The position numbers and the translations under genes are program-made. DNA of 64,000 nt, from assembly GCA_003164295.1 (NCBI GenBank), contig PLTA01000056.1:104589-168588 (forward strand), in the 5' to 3' direction. Numbering within the stretch: position 1 is the stretch's first letter; each line of letters starts with the position of its first letter. Positions 53,034-62,271 of the stretch are shown piece by piece. The notes beneath the pieces were generated by a model. That model saw only the letters and a program-made list of their open reading frames with translations, was not told the DNA's origin and did no database searches. The stretch is from Candidatus Bathyarchaeota archaeon (GTDB lineage: Archaea; Thermoproteota; Bathyarchaeia; Bathyarchaeales; Bathycorpusculaceae).

Positions 53034-53432
53034 ATGGTAATTATGTCTACTTCTCAAAAACCAACTACTCAAAATAAGCTTTCACCCGAAGAAGAACACG
53101 TTATTGTTAACAAAGGCACTGAAATGCCCTTTACTGGTAAATATTTTGCTTTTTGGGAAAAAGGTACCTATGTCTGCAAACGGTGCGGCGCCAAACTTTA
53201 CCGTTCGGAAAACAAGTTTGAAGCAAACTGCGGTTGGCCAAGCTTTGATGAGGAAATTCCAGGCGCAGTAAAGCGAAGGCCTGACCCAGACGGTGTTAGA
53301 ACAGAAATTGAATGTGCAAACTGCGGCGCTCATTTAGGTCATGCTTTTGTGGGTGAGCATTTCACGGAAAAAGATACTAGGCACTGTGTGAACTCGATTT
53401 CGATGGATTTTATTCCAGATAAAAAAGAATAA
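53034..53432 (+). CDS. msrB: Methionine-R-sulfoxide reductase
   Basis: 132 residues from ATG 53034; 53043 is equally possible. Zinc Cys pairs CKRCGAKLY and CANCGAHLGHAF, WPSFDEEI and the catalytic Cys in RHCVNSISMDF are all present. It repairs oxidised methionine in proteins. It is a single-gene unit. Confidence 0.93.
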   Translation: MVIMSTSQKPTTQNKLSPEEEHVIVNKGTEMPFTGKYFAFWEKGTYVCKRCGAKLYRSENKFEANCGWPSFDEEIPGAVKRRPDPDGVRTEIECANCGAHLGHAFVGEHFTEKDTRHCVNSISMDFIPDKKE

Positions 53433-53505
53433 GTCGTGTGATAATTTTTTTGGGTTAGAGTTCGAATCATTTGTAGACTGGGGTAGAGAACAGTTTTTTT
53501 GTTAA

Positions 53506-53563
53506 GAGAAGAAGAAGATCAGAAAAATAGTTCTTCTTCTTCTTCTTCTTCTTCTTCTTCTTC
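53506..53563. repeat. (TTC)11 microsatellite with opposing GAA repeat
   Basis: GAAGAAGAAGA-type arm at 53506-53518, then 11 TTC units at 53531-53563. They can form a long hairpin. It is the longest of the window's GAA/TTC elements and could vary in length. Confidence 0.7.
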
Positions 53564-53648
53564 TGCTGCTTGTTATTAGATTTGGTTTCTGTTTGAGGTT
53601 TGACCTTTTTGCAGATTAAAGAAAGGCAAAAAAGGTCCCGTGCTTTAA

Positions 53649-54008
53649 ATGTTGTCTAAGGTAAAAAATAAGATGCCGAAAAAAGAAGCAGAAACGCTAA
53701 CAGCTAAAGTTTCCGAGCTTTCCGGGTTGATAGATTATCAGGAGGGCTCAGTTGTAAGCCGAACAATAATTGACAAGAAAACAGGTACCGTTACCATGTT
53801 TGCGTTTGATGAAAATCAAGGCTTAAGCGAGCACACGGCTCCTTACGATGCAATGGTTTACGTTCTTGAGGGCGAAGTTGAAATCACCATATCGGGCAAG
53901 CCATTAAGGCTAAGGCAGGGAGAAATAACCATAATGCCAGCCAACGAACCCCATGCCTTAACTGCCAAAACAAAATTCAAAATGCTGTTGACAATGATAA
54001 AATCCTAA
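53649..54008 (+). CDS. Single-domain cupin
   Basis: 119 residues. The first cupin motif region, LSEHTAPYDAMVYVLEGEVE, and the second, LRQGEITIMPANEPHALTA, give a conserved barrel, with His and Glu residues as possible metal ligands. Substrate unknown. Small stand-alone cupins often bind metals or small acids. It may also start at ATG 53673. Confidence 0.8.
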   Translation: MLSKVKNKMPKKEAETLTAKVSELSGLIDYQEGSVVSRTIIDKKTGTVTMFAFDENQGLSEHTAPYDAMVYVLEGEVEITISGKPLRLRQGEITIMPANEPHALTAKTKFKMLLTMIKS

Positions 54009-54195
54009 AACCCATTAGGTCAAGTTTTGGTTTTTTGAAGGCTTTAATCTTTTTGAAGCTTTTTCTTCAATTTTTGCGTTTTGTGGCTTTTGGAAAGGCT
54101 TAGAAACGGTTTGGTTTGGCGAAAGCTTGATGCTTATGAGTTTTGGTCTTTAAAGTTGTGAAGAAATTTGATGTGTATACGCGTAGTTTTGACGT

Positions 54196-54849
54196 CTACT
54201 TGCACATTTTAAACGTGGTCTGCGTGTTTTGAACGTAAAAAACTTTGCCCCAAATATTTTTGAAACAGTACTCTCCAAAAACTTTTCTATTCGGCGCAAT
54301 TGGTTTCTCATCGGGATACCCTATGGCAACTATCGCCTGAGGCTCAAATTCATCAGGAATTTTTAGGGCCTCCCTCACTGTTGCTTTGCAGAAACTAGGT
54401 GCACAGAACCAGCATGCTCCCAAACCCTTCGCATGAGCCATAAGCAGTAAGTTTTGCATTGCGGCGCCTAAACTTTGCATAGCCAAATCCCGCTCAACCT
54501 TTTGCCTTTCAGGATCAGGTTGCATGTACATGCCCTCCATAGTCGCGCAGGCAAGAATTATAACAGGCGCAGACGCAAACCTTTCAATCCTGACCTTGTA
54601 AACCTTTTCGTCGATTTTCACGTTGTCTTTTTCCATGTCGGCAGCCCAAGATTCAGCCATCGCTTCAGCCACCACCTGCTTTGATTCAGATTCAGTTAAA
54701 ATTATGAACCGCCAGGGTTGAGCATTATGAGCTGACGGAGCCCAACTAGCAGCAACTAAGATTTTTTCAATCAAGCTTTGTGGAACAGGTTTGTTTTGGT
54801 ATTTTCTGATGCTTCGCCTGTGTTTGATGGCTTCAAATAGGTCTTGCAT
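54196..54849 (-). CDS. Nitroreductase family flavoprotein
   Basis: 217 residues. EAIKHRRSIRKYQNKPVPQS (FMN phosphate), APSAHNAQPWRFIILTESE and DLAMQSLGAAMQNLLLMAHA are classic nitroreductase segments, followed by GACWFCAPSF. It reduces quinones, nitro groups or other acceptors with NAD(P)H or F420H2. The C-terminal tail (residues 195-217) is unusual and may be an extension. It overlaps the alcohol dehydrogenase gene by 17 bases in one operon. Confidence 0.88.
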   Translation of the reverse strand: MQDLFEAIKHRRSIRKYQNKPVPQSLIEKILVAASWAPSAHNAQPWRFIILTESESKQVVAEAMAESWAADMEKDNVKIDEKVYKVRIERFASAPVIILACATMEGMYMQPDPERQKVERDLAMQSLGAAMQNLLLMAHAKGLGACWFCAPSFCKATVREALKIPDEFEPQAIVAIGYPDEKPIAPNRKVFGEYCFKNIWGKVFYVQNTQTTFKMCK

Positions 54850-55918
54850 GAAAAAGAATATGTTTGTCTGTCTTTTTATCTCTTAACAATCTAGTCCGGT
54901 TAGGCTCCAAAACAACTTTTAGTGATTGTCCTGCTTCAGCCATCAGGCGGAATCCTTCCTGTGCATCAGTTAAGGGCAACCTATGAGTTATCATGTCTTT
55001 GATGTCCAGTTGCTTTGTCGCCAAAACCTGCAGGGAATCTTCTAAATCGTTTGGGGCTGCGCCGTAGCTTGTTTGCATTTTTATTTCGCTTCGCCAAAAC
55101 TGGTTAATGGGAACGGGCAGCTTTACTGATGGGTCTGGAACTGCAAAAAATAAGATTGCGCCGCCGTTGTCCACGCAATCCAGCGCAGAGAGCGCGGCGG
55201 AGGTGGCTCCTGTGCAGACGATAACTTGATCAGCAAGGTGTCCCTCGTTGATTTCTTTGAGTTTGGCGGGAACGTTGTCTTTGGCGCTTATGGTGTCTGT
55301 GGCTCCAAACTTTTTAGCCAAGTCTAACCTGTACGGGTTAATGTCTGAGACAACGATTTTTTTGACGCCTTTGAACTTGGCAAGCTGAACATGCAGAATT
55401 CCCGCGATGCCGCTACCGATTATGAGAACCGCGTCAGTTTTTTGTAAGCCAGTTAAACGTTGACCGCGTGAAACACATGCTAATGGTTCAATGAATGTTC
55501 CTTCTTCAAAAGACATGTCATCTGGCAGTTTGTATATGCCAAAATCAATGTTAATTTTTGGGATACGAATGTATTGCGAGAAGCCGCCGGGATAATAGTT
55601 TGTTGTGTGTAATGTATGGCAGGCTGTGTGGTTGCCTCTTTGGCAATAGCGGCATGCATTGCAAGGTACATGATGTGAAACAAAGACTCTGTCGCCGACT
55701 TTGACTTTCTTAACTTTGCTGCCGATTTTATCGATGACGCCCGTGGCTTCGTGACCTAAAACAATTGGAGCTTTGGGAACTCGATACCATTCGATAACGT
55801 CGCTGCCGCATATGCCGCTCGTCATCACTTTCAACACTGCTTCGTCCTCACCAATTTGCGGAATTGGCGCTTCTTGGATGCGGACATCGTGATTGTTGTA
55901 GTAGACGGCGGTAAGCAA
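54833..55918 (-). CDS. Zinc-dependent medium-chain alcohol dehydrogenase
   Basis: 361 residues. Catalytic zinc: SGICGSDVIEW and LGHEATGVID. Structural zinc lobe: CNACRYCQRGNHTAC. NAD(P) fold: LIIGSGIAGILHVQLAK with SDIN... after beta-2. The family includes sorbitol and threonine dehydrogenases. It follows the LsrF-like aldolase by 20 bases and overlaps the nitroreductase, so the three act together, with a sugar or polyol substrate inferred. Confidence 0.88.
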   Translation of the reverse strand: MLTAVYYNNHDVRIQEAPIPQIGEDEAVLKVMTSGICGSDVIEWYRVPKAPIVLGHEATGVIDKIGSKVKKVKVGDRVFVSHHVPCNACRYCQRGNHTACHTLHTTNYYPGGFSQYIRIPKINIDFGIYKLPDDMSFEEGTFIEPLACVSRGQRLTGLQKTDAVLIIGSGIAGILHVQLAKFKGVKKIVVSDINPYRLDLAKKFGATDTISAKDNVPAKLKEINEGHLADQVIVCTGATSAALSALDCVDNGGAILFFAVPDPSVKLPVPINQFWRSEIKMQTSYGAAPNDLEDSLQVLATKQLDIKDMITHRLPLTDAQEGFRLMAEAGQSLKVVLEPNRTRLLRDKKTDKHILFHARPI

Positions 55919-55938
55919 AGGGCTTCACCAAAAAAGGG

Positions 55939-56742
55939 TTAGGCTTTGCCTGCTTTTACCTGATTGAACAGGTCTAATGCTTCTTGGGGCGTGTAGTTTT
56001 CGTGGATGATGGCGCGGAGTCCCCTTATGGCAGCTACAGGATTCTCAGTTTGCCAAACGTTGCGTCCCAAGTTAACGCCTATAGCGCCCTTCTGCATCCC
56101 ATCATAAACAAAATCGAAAACCTCTTTTTGAGTTTCAGCTTTGGGTCCACCCGCCATAACAACAGGCACTGGGCAGCCGTCAACGACTTTTTCAAAGTTT
56201 TCTTTACAATAATAAGTCTTAACCACACGTGCACCTATTTCGGCCGAAACTCTTGCAACCAACGCTAAGTATCGGGCTTCTCGTTTTTCAAGTTCTTTTC
56301 CAACCGCTGTAACAGCCATCACTGGAACACCATACTCTTCACATTCATCGACAAGTTTCGCTAGGTTGCTTAAGCTTTTGTTTTCATATTTTGTTCCTGC
56401 AAAAACAGACATAGAAACAGCACTCACGTTTAATCTCAGAATTTCCTCAATTGAAGTAACTACGCTTTCGGCAGCTAAGTCTTCGCCAACTACGGTTACC
56501 GCTCCTGAAACCCGCAATATGATTGGTTTCTCAATTGCTGGATCAATGCAGTTGCGCAAAACACCACGCGTGAGCATGATTGCATCAGCGTATTTGTAGA
56601 TTGGTTTGATTGTTTGCTCGGGCTTTTCAAGACCATGTGTTGGTCCTTGGAAGTAGCCATGGTCAACGGGTAAAAAGAGGGCTTTTCCATCTTTTTGAAT
56701 AAGTCTACTTAAGCGGTTTTTCATACCCCACTCCATATTCAT
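55939..56742 (-). CDS. LsrF/FbaB-type class I aldolase or thiolase
   Basis: 267 residues (ATG 56742; ATG 56724 is an alternative after GGAG). KALFLPVDHGYFQGPTHGLE and IMLTRGVLRNCIDP begin the TIM barrel. RVVKTYYCKENFEKVV holds the Schiff-base Lys region and AGGPKAETQKEVFDF the phosphate site. This resembles LsrF (3-hydroxy-5-phosphonooxypentane-2,4-dione thiolase) and archaeal class I fructose-bisphosphate/ADTH aldolases. The substrate is open. It is first in the operon with an alcohol dehydrogenase and a nitroreductase. Confidence 0.85.
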   Translation of the reverse strand: MNMEWGMKNRLSRLIQKDGKALFLPVDHGYFQGPTHGLEKPEQTIKPIYKYADAIMLTRGVLRNCIDPAIEKPIILRVSGAVTVVGEDLAAESVVTSIEEILRLNVSAVSMSVFAGTKYENKSLSNLAKLVDECEEYGVPVMAVTAVGKELEKREARYLALVARVSAEIGARVVKTYYCKENFEKVVDGCPVPVVMAGGPKAETQKEVFDFVYDGMQKGAIGVNLGRNVWQTENPVAAIRGLRAIIHENYTPQEALDLFNQVKAGKA

Positions 56743-56960
56743 TTCTCCGAGGAAGCTTTTGATTTAAGAATTTAATAACTTTATGCTTAATAACTTGATC
56801 AAATGCCGTTTTACGAATTTTGGGCTTGTGCCGATAAGCAATTAGTGCAAGTGACGCATTTTTACAATTGACCATTTTTTATGAATAATTATGCATAAAT
56901 CAAACCATACTTATATTTTTGCTATGCATATAAACAGTAAACTACACAAGAGTTGAAAAA

Positions 56961-57113
56961 ATGTACGCGTGCCCCCAATGTAAAACTTTGATGGAGTCAA
57001 AAGGCGAAATGTCTGAAGAAGGAAGTATTATTTTTTATCAATGCCCTAAATGCAAAAACATAGAACTTCGCACAGTACAGTGCCATAGCGAATTTAGAAT
57101 GAGCTACCCTTGA
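56961..57113 (+). CDS. Small zinc-ribbon protein, 50 residues
   Basis: ATG 56961 to TGA 57113. It has CPQCKTLMESKGEMSEE and CPKCKNIELRTV: two CxxC knuckles about 24 residues apart, a zinc ribbon, with a third region C-terminal (QCHSEFRM). A TATA-like ACTTATATTTTTG lies about 50 bases upstream. It could be a regulator or an RNA polymerase-associated protein; the function is unknown. Confidence 0.7.
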   Translation: MYACPQCKTLMESKGEMSEEGSIIFYQCPKCKNIELRTVQCHSEFRMSYP

Positions 57114-57134
57114 GTTCGCCCTTCGTGTTTTCTT

Positions 57135-57347
57135 TCAAGCCTTCGGTTTCACGATAAGGTAGCCTTTTTCTATAAGCCAATGGTGAAACTGCCATGTTGT
57201 GTAGAGACATGCGTTTCCGCATTTTTGCCTTGTCCGCTCATATTGTGCCGAAGCTTCTGCAAGATTGTTCAGATCAGTTTGTACTGGACATTTAACATCT
57301 TTGCAAAATTCTCTACGCTTATATTCAATGTATCCATCGGATATCAT
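57135..57347 (-). CDS. Small Cys-rich protein, 70 residues
   Basis: Four Cys: FCKDVKCPVQTD near residue 14-24 and KCGNACLYTTWQFHHWL near 42-58. This spacing suits a metal or Fe-S site. The C-terminus (FHHWLIEKGYLIVKPK) is typical of a conserved small family, but I cannot name it. It is convergent with the zinc-ribbon gene. Confidence 0.6.
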   Translation of the reverse strand: MISDGYIEYKRREFCKDVKCPVQTDLNNLAEASAQYERTRQKCGNACLYTTWQFHHWLIEKGYLIVKPKA

Positions 57348-57443
57348 TTTTATCGTGGCTATCTCCTCCTTTAAGCTTAATAAGCATTGTTTCTTTCAAA
57401 TTAGTATGCGCTTTTAAGGTTGGCTTTTCAATTTGTTGCTTGT

Positions 57444-58073
57444 ATGCCTAAACTGTATCTTCTGGGTGGAGAAAACGTTTTTAGAAGAAGTGCAAAAGAA
57501 GTAAACGAGCGAGCTTTCCAAGATGCGGGCGAGTTCTCAAATGTTTTGGTTTTGTCTTGGGCTAGAGCATCTTTTGACAACTCTTATAAGAAAAGAAAGT
57601 TGCTTGTTGATTACTTCATAAGTTTGGGTGCAAGAACCATCAACTTTGTGGATTACTCTGATTCAAATGAGGCGATTGCCCAAAAAATTGCTGATTCTAA
57701 CTTGATTTATTTGACTGGCGGCCATGCAACCATTTTGGTTGAACGCCTGAAAAGCATGAGCGTTGACCAATTTCTATGTAATTATGACGGAATTATCATT
57801 GGTCGTAGTGCAGGAGCATTGGCTCTTTGCCGAAAATGTATAATCACTTGTCGGAGCAACTCCAAAACCAAAATTATTCCCGGTATAGGCTTAGCAGACC
57901 TCACGCTTAAAGTTCATTACAAACCCGAAAAAGACTCCATACTAAAACAATTATCAAAACAAGAAAAAATTTACGCTATACCTATGGGCTCAGCACTCAT
58001 TTACGAGAATAACGCTTGCGCATCGATTGGAGAAGTATATTTATTCGAAAACGGGGGAAAACTCAAGTTATAA
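57444..58073 (+). CDS. Peptidase S51 family
   Basis: 209 residues from ATG 57444. LYLLGGENVF at the N-terminus, LIYLTGGHATILVERL and IIIGRSAGALALCRK (nucleophile Ser) place it in the S51 family (dipeptidase E/cyanophycinase). Later HYKPEKDSILKQL holds the His of the triad. It cleaves Asp-X dipeptides or related substrates in the cytoplasm. Convergent with an acidic coiled-coil gene, whose stop overlaps by six bases. Confidence 0.82.
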   Translation: MPKLYLLGGENVFRRSAKEVNERAFQDAGEFSNVLVLSWARASFDNSYKKRKLLVDYFISLGARTINFVDYSDSNEAIAQKIADSNLIYLTGGHATILVERLKSMSVDQFLCNYDGIIIGRSAGALALCRKCIITCRSNSKTKIIPGIGLADLTLKVHYKPEKDSILKQLSKQEKIYAIPMGSALIYENNACASIGEVYLFENGGKLKL

Positions 58074-58448
58074 TCGCTCTCTTAATTTTTCTGTAAGAAG
58101 TTGCACAAGATCTTCCTTATCTTTTTCAATATGATTCCAAAGTTGTTCGATTTCGTTATCCATCGCCGCATCGTTTTTGTAGTTATTTTTTATGCGCCAC
58201 AAGCTTCTATTCTCAATCGTTAATTGCTCCATCAAATTGTAGGTATTATTATCAAGCATGCCTTTTTCATTTGTTGGCTGCTTTAGTGATTCTGGATTTT
58301 CACTTTGGTCTTCATTTCTCAAATCCACGCATATTGCGTCTTCGTGGTTTTCATTTGAATTACAAACCAAAACATCTGAGTCCCCTTCGATGGATACCCT
58401 TGTTATAACATCCTGGTTTTCTTCAACCAAAAAATTCACCTCCGACAA
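58068..58448 (-). CDS. Acidic helical protein, 126 residues
   Basis: The N-terminal half is Asp/Glu- and Asn-rich (EENQDVITRVSIEGDSD). The C-terminal half is helical and charged (EQLTIENRSLWRIKNNYKND) with a coiled-coil look. The LWRIKNNYK motif recurs in archaeal proteins of unknown function, as far as I recall. No membrane helix. A role in binding partner proteins is possible. Confidence 0.6.
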   Translation of the reverse strand: MSEVNFLVEENQDVITRVSIEGDSDVLVCNSNENHEDAICVDLRNEDQSENPESLKQPTNEKGMLDNNTYNLMEQLTIENRSLWRIKNNYKNDAAMDNEIEQLWNHIEKDKEDLVQLLTEKLRERL

Positions 58449-58568
58449 AACTATTACAAATCAAATAGTTGGCTTAACACACTTAAGCTTATGTGACTGT
58501 AAAAAGCCGGCAACAAACGGCAAAGTTTAAAAAATAGTGAGAGGCGCAAAAAATAAATCAGCTTTGAT

Positions 58569-59511
58569 ATGATTGTAACATGCCTTAGAGGGATTGTTAA
58601 GATGGTGACATCATTCAATTTGGCAAGAACATCGTTCAATTTAGCAAGTGGACATGAAGAAGGTTACACCGTTTCACAAGATGGAAATACCACCGTCACG
58701 GTAAAAAGTACCTCGCCAATGAAGTTCAGAGCAATCAACGTTGGATCTGCAACTTTGGAGTTCTATTGGGTTTCATCAGGGAAAAGCTCTCACTGGCAGT
58801 TTACCCCCACCATAATTGACCCCACATCTGCGCAATATGCTGAAACCACGGGAGAGGACGGAAACAGCCAAATCATCAACGTAGAACTAGGCAAAAAAAT
58901 GTTTCCAGCAACAGGACTCATAAACTTGAACGTGACCGGAGAAATAAGAGTACCTGCCGTGCATTTTGATTTGCCTAACGCTTACGATTTGTGGGTGTTC
59001 CCCTTTCGTTCACCATGGTTTCCCTGGAAAATAAATGTAGAAAAAGTCGCCTCTTAATGTAACGCACAGTTCAGCGCAAGCCACTGCAGAAATTGAAAGT
59101 GTAAACACCAACTCTGAAGGCGGGCAATCATTAAAAGCAAGTGTTTTTGTTCATGGTGAAGGCTTCAAAAAAGTAAATGTCACCCTTAAGAGAAGTGTTA
59201 ACAGGGCTTCAACTGAAGAAACATTGGGTGAATTAACAAGTGGAATGGAAACTTTCACTTGGAGACCAATCGTGAGAAATTTTGATGTTATGCTGGTAAC
59301 CTACTCGAATATGGGTCAAGGGGCTTTTTTGGATTTTTTGAAATATTTGGGCGCCGAGACACATAGCAGCGTTTTAGGATTTGATTCATATGTTAACAAC
59401 GGGTTTACGCTCTGCGATGGTTCGCCAATGGCTTACACTTTGCGCTTGAATGGCGAAAAACATATCGTAGGACATGAACGAGACGAAACCAAAATTACAC
59501 TTTCTATTTGA
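58569..59511 (+). pseudogene. Beta-rich hypothetical protein with one-base frame break
   Basis: Two frames belong together. The first (ATG 58569 or 58602) ends at 59057 after KINVEKVAS. The second continues from NVTHSSAQATAEIESVNTNS to TKITLSI at 59511. Removing one A from the A-run 59041-59045 joins them (V-E-K-S-P-L-N-V-T-H). The product would be about 310 residues of beta-sandwich type (TVTVKSTSPMKFRAIN, WHF-rich parts) without a clear signal peptide. Not recognised. Confidence 0.55.
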
Positions 59512-59522
59512 AAAAATAGATG

Positions 59523-59756
59523 TTAAGAATTGCTATGACCTTTTGTTGCTGCAGCTAAAATTGTGGTTACCAATATTAGAATCACTAGTGCTGCCCCAAA
59601 AATAATTAACGGAATCTTAAATGCTGGCTCAGAATGTAAAACCGCAGTTGTTGGTAGCCCTCCTAAATAAGCTGCTAAAAAAATAGCCACGAAAACGATG
59701 CCAACCCCTTCAACTGAGTATAATAGTGTGGTTATTTTTTTGTTAGCTAATGTCAT
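59523..59756 (-). CDS. Small two-TM membrane protein
   Basis: 77 residues with hydrophobic helices at about 12-32 and 48-70, separated by a short polar loop (GGLPTTAVLHSEPAF). Function unknown. It lies convergent with the broken beta-rich gene. Confidence 0.55.
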   Translation of the reverse strand: MTLANKKITTLLYSVEGVGIVFVAIFLAAYLGGLPTTAVLHSEPAFKIPLIIFGAALVILILVTTILAAATKGHSNS

Positions 59757-59935
59757 TCTGGGTTCCCTACTATTGACGTGATAGTTACTACTGAATAAGA
59801 GTTAATTTGTATTTAATATTAACTTTACTTTTGTTTGAACGTTGAAAGTTAAAAATTCAAAGGCAGACTGTGTTGAACCGCAAATATAATATACTTAGAT
59901 AAGAAGACTTTTGGTGAATCGTCGGTTGAAATCTC

Positions 59936-60878
59936 ATGACTGAAAATAAGTTCTATACGCCCCTAAAAATAGGATTAATCGTGGTGGTTTTATCTTATTT
60001 CCTGTTCACTTTGCACGCGGTGTTTACCCTCTCTTGGTGGGGCGAATGGAACAGAATAGGCGGGCCCAGGGCACTTTTTATTTCCAGTTTACGCCGAGGA
60101 TATTTCCGCATTCGTCGGAGATGCTTTTAGATTCGCAGCAAGCATCATAGCGCTTGTAACGATCATCTTTTACTGTGCCAAAAAAAACATTTCAAAACCT
60201 TCAGCATACAAAATAGTAAAGGGGATTTTGATTCTTGAAGCAATTTATTGGTTGGGACTCGCGACAACAGCATATTATGAAGTTAAAGGTTTATTTTTTG
60301 GAGGTTTTGGTCATCCTTCACTGACGTCTGCTTTGAACTTGTTTGGAACAAGTGTGTTGCCAAGTGTGCTTGAATCCATAGCTGTCCCCATTGTCCTGTT
60401 AATTTTTGCTTACAAAGTGAGCCCAACCAAGCCTTTGAAGGGTGCGCTAAGATGGGGATTAATCTCTGGTACCTTAATTATTTTGGAGTTTTGGCTTACA
60501 AACACAGGCGAGTGGATTGATACCGTTCAGGTAAAAGGAACTAGTTACTTAACCGCTTATCCAGGGAACATGGTTAGTTTTATCATAACCGCATTTGGGC
60601 TACTTGCATTAGGCATCTATGCTAGCATTTTTATTGTACAATCTCGTCGGGCGGAGTTGTTGGAAGACCTGAATTTAAGAGCCGTAGGAGTCATTGTCTT
60701 ATCGCTCGGCATGTTCTTCCTATGGAACTACTTAACATGGATATGGTTCAACTATCCCTGGAGCGAACAATGGGACGCATGGTTCTTAGGACACAACTTA
60801 GACCTATGGATGCTTTCCCTGCCACTGCTTGGGCTACCTCTACTATTTACAAATAAGCTTTCCAAAAAAAAATGCTGA
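59936..60878 (+). pseudogene. Multi-TM membrane protein with one-base frame break
   Basis: The N-terminal part (YTPLKIGLIVVVLSYFLFTL, WWGEWNRIGG) breaks at GGGCCC (60062-60067). In the next frame it continues without loss (GHFLFPVYAEDISAFVGDAF) through about eight helices to LPLLGLPLLFTNKL. Removing one base restores about 313 residues. The region WLTNTGEWIDTV is a likely outer loop. Family not recognised. A role as transporter or membrane enzyme is open. Confidence 0.55.
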
Positions 60879-60956
60879 GTAGCCTTTAACGTCAGCCAAG
60901 AAGGTTCAATAAAGGTTTAAGAGTTTCTTTAAACTATTTTTCTTAGGTATTCTGTC

Positions 60957-61752
60957 ATGCAAAAAATTTTATTCTTAGCGCTTGCCATTTTAGGCATTCT
61001 ATTTTTCGGTTCTTTCAGCGCCGCCTTTGGTGAAATGATGTCTTCAAATGTTGGAGTAGCTAACGGAGACGTTTTCCGCTATAGTTATACTTGCTATTTT
61101 AATTCAAATGATCCTCACGCAGTTCCGCCTGCAGATTTTAATTGGATAAATCAGACTAATTATTTTATGATTAATGTTACAGGAGTTTCTGGAGACTCAG
61201 TTAGTTTCAACACAATGCTGCAGAGTTCGAATGGTTCCAGCTACCTTGGCGTATGCAGTATGAACGTTGCGACCGGAATGCCTTCACTATCAGGATATGT
61301 AGGTCCACCTGACGCGAACAACTTGTATTTTATGTCTCGCAACGTTGGCATGATGGGCAAGATGTTTCCTTCTTTAGCAATGAGCCCAACAATAAATGAC
61401 AGTCACGATGATGTATGCTGGAGGATCACGGATAACTAATCATTTTTCTACAAACACAACCCAGAGCGGAGCAATGACAAATTTAGATTTCTATTATGAC
61501 CAAACCACTGGAATGATGGTTCAATGGCGACAAGAAACTATACAAACGACTGGTAATGTGCAAACCAATAGCACCCAAATGATGAAGCTAACATCATCTT
61601 CCGTATGGGTGATTCCCGAGTTCCCCGCATCAACAATTGTTCCGTTTTTCATTATTGCATCATCTGTCTCACTGATAGCTTTAGGAATTGCTAAAATCCA
61701 ACAAGTTCAGCGACAATCAAACTATTCACCAAACACGTTTTCAAACTCTTAA
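60957..61752 (+). pseudogene. PEF-anchored surface protein with one-base frame break
   Basis: The N-terminus is a signal peptide (KILFLALAILGILFFGSFSA). The body, GVANGDVFRYSYTCYFNSN, is beta-rich. It breaks near 61405, and the next frame continues (HFSTNTTQSGAMTNLDFYYD) to IPEFPASTIVPFF, a hydrophobic helix and a basic tail. It shares the GD..(R/K)Y and YY(D/W)..TG.M patterns with the gene at 62272. About 265 residues when joined. Cell-surface role inferred from the anchor. Confidence 0.6.
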
Positions 61753-61789
61753 TTAAACAGGGAAAACATTGTCTTTAAGGTGATTTTTT

Positions 61790-62128
61790 GTGACTGAGAA
61801 AAAAACCAAAGATCAGGAAAGTCATGATTCTTGTGTTAGAGTTGTCGCCGATGAGCTAAAGGCGGATAACTGGACTGTTAAAGCTGATCTGGAGGGGTAC
61901 GAGAAACCATCCGCTATAGGTAAGGGCTACTTACCCGACATTAAAGCGGAAAAGAAAGGATGTTTAACTCGAATTTGCGAAATAGCAACTCCTGAAATGT
62001 TTGAAGGAAACATGGATCAGTATCGTGAGGTTAAGAATTACTGCGATGAATATGACTTCCGCTTTTACATTGTCGATAAAGATGGCAAGCGCAAACAAAT
62101 TGATCCTGAAACATTTGGAAAAAAATAG
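61790..62128 (+). CDS. Small protein with nuclease-fold-like pattern
   Basis: 112 residues, GTG start at 61790. GKGYLPDIKAEKKGCLTRIC and EIATPEMFEGN show a PD...E-x-x arrangement on neighbouring strands as in PD-(D/E)XK folds, but the usual Lys is missing (EIAT), so it may be inactive or misassigned. The N-terminal helix has VRVVADELKADNW. Lies alone between two surface-protein genes. Confidence 0.5.
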   Translation: MTEKKTKDQESHDSCVRVVADELKADNWTVKADLEGYEKPSAIGKGYLPDIKAEKKGCLTRICEIATPEMFEGNMDQYREVKNYCDEYDFRFYIVDKDGKRKQIDPETFGKK

Positions 62129-62271
62129 GTAAAAACACCCCTTAAATTTCCTAACTAAACGATTGAATTCTTCCCATCCTTAAAAATCTGCAATTATGTT
62201 AAACTTGAAAAAGCAACATCATTATTGATAACTTTTAAAAGCATACAAGCAACAAACAACATGACCTAACA

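Noticed and set aside
53531-53563. CRISPR-like repetition
   Set aside because: It is a simple TTC microsatellite with no spacers. No CRISPR repeats or cas genes were seen anywhere.
60228-60878. Possible archaeosortase
   Set aside because: The helices lack the Cys, Arg and His catalytic pattern of archaeosortases.
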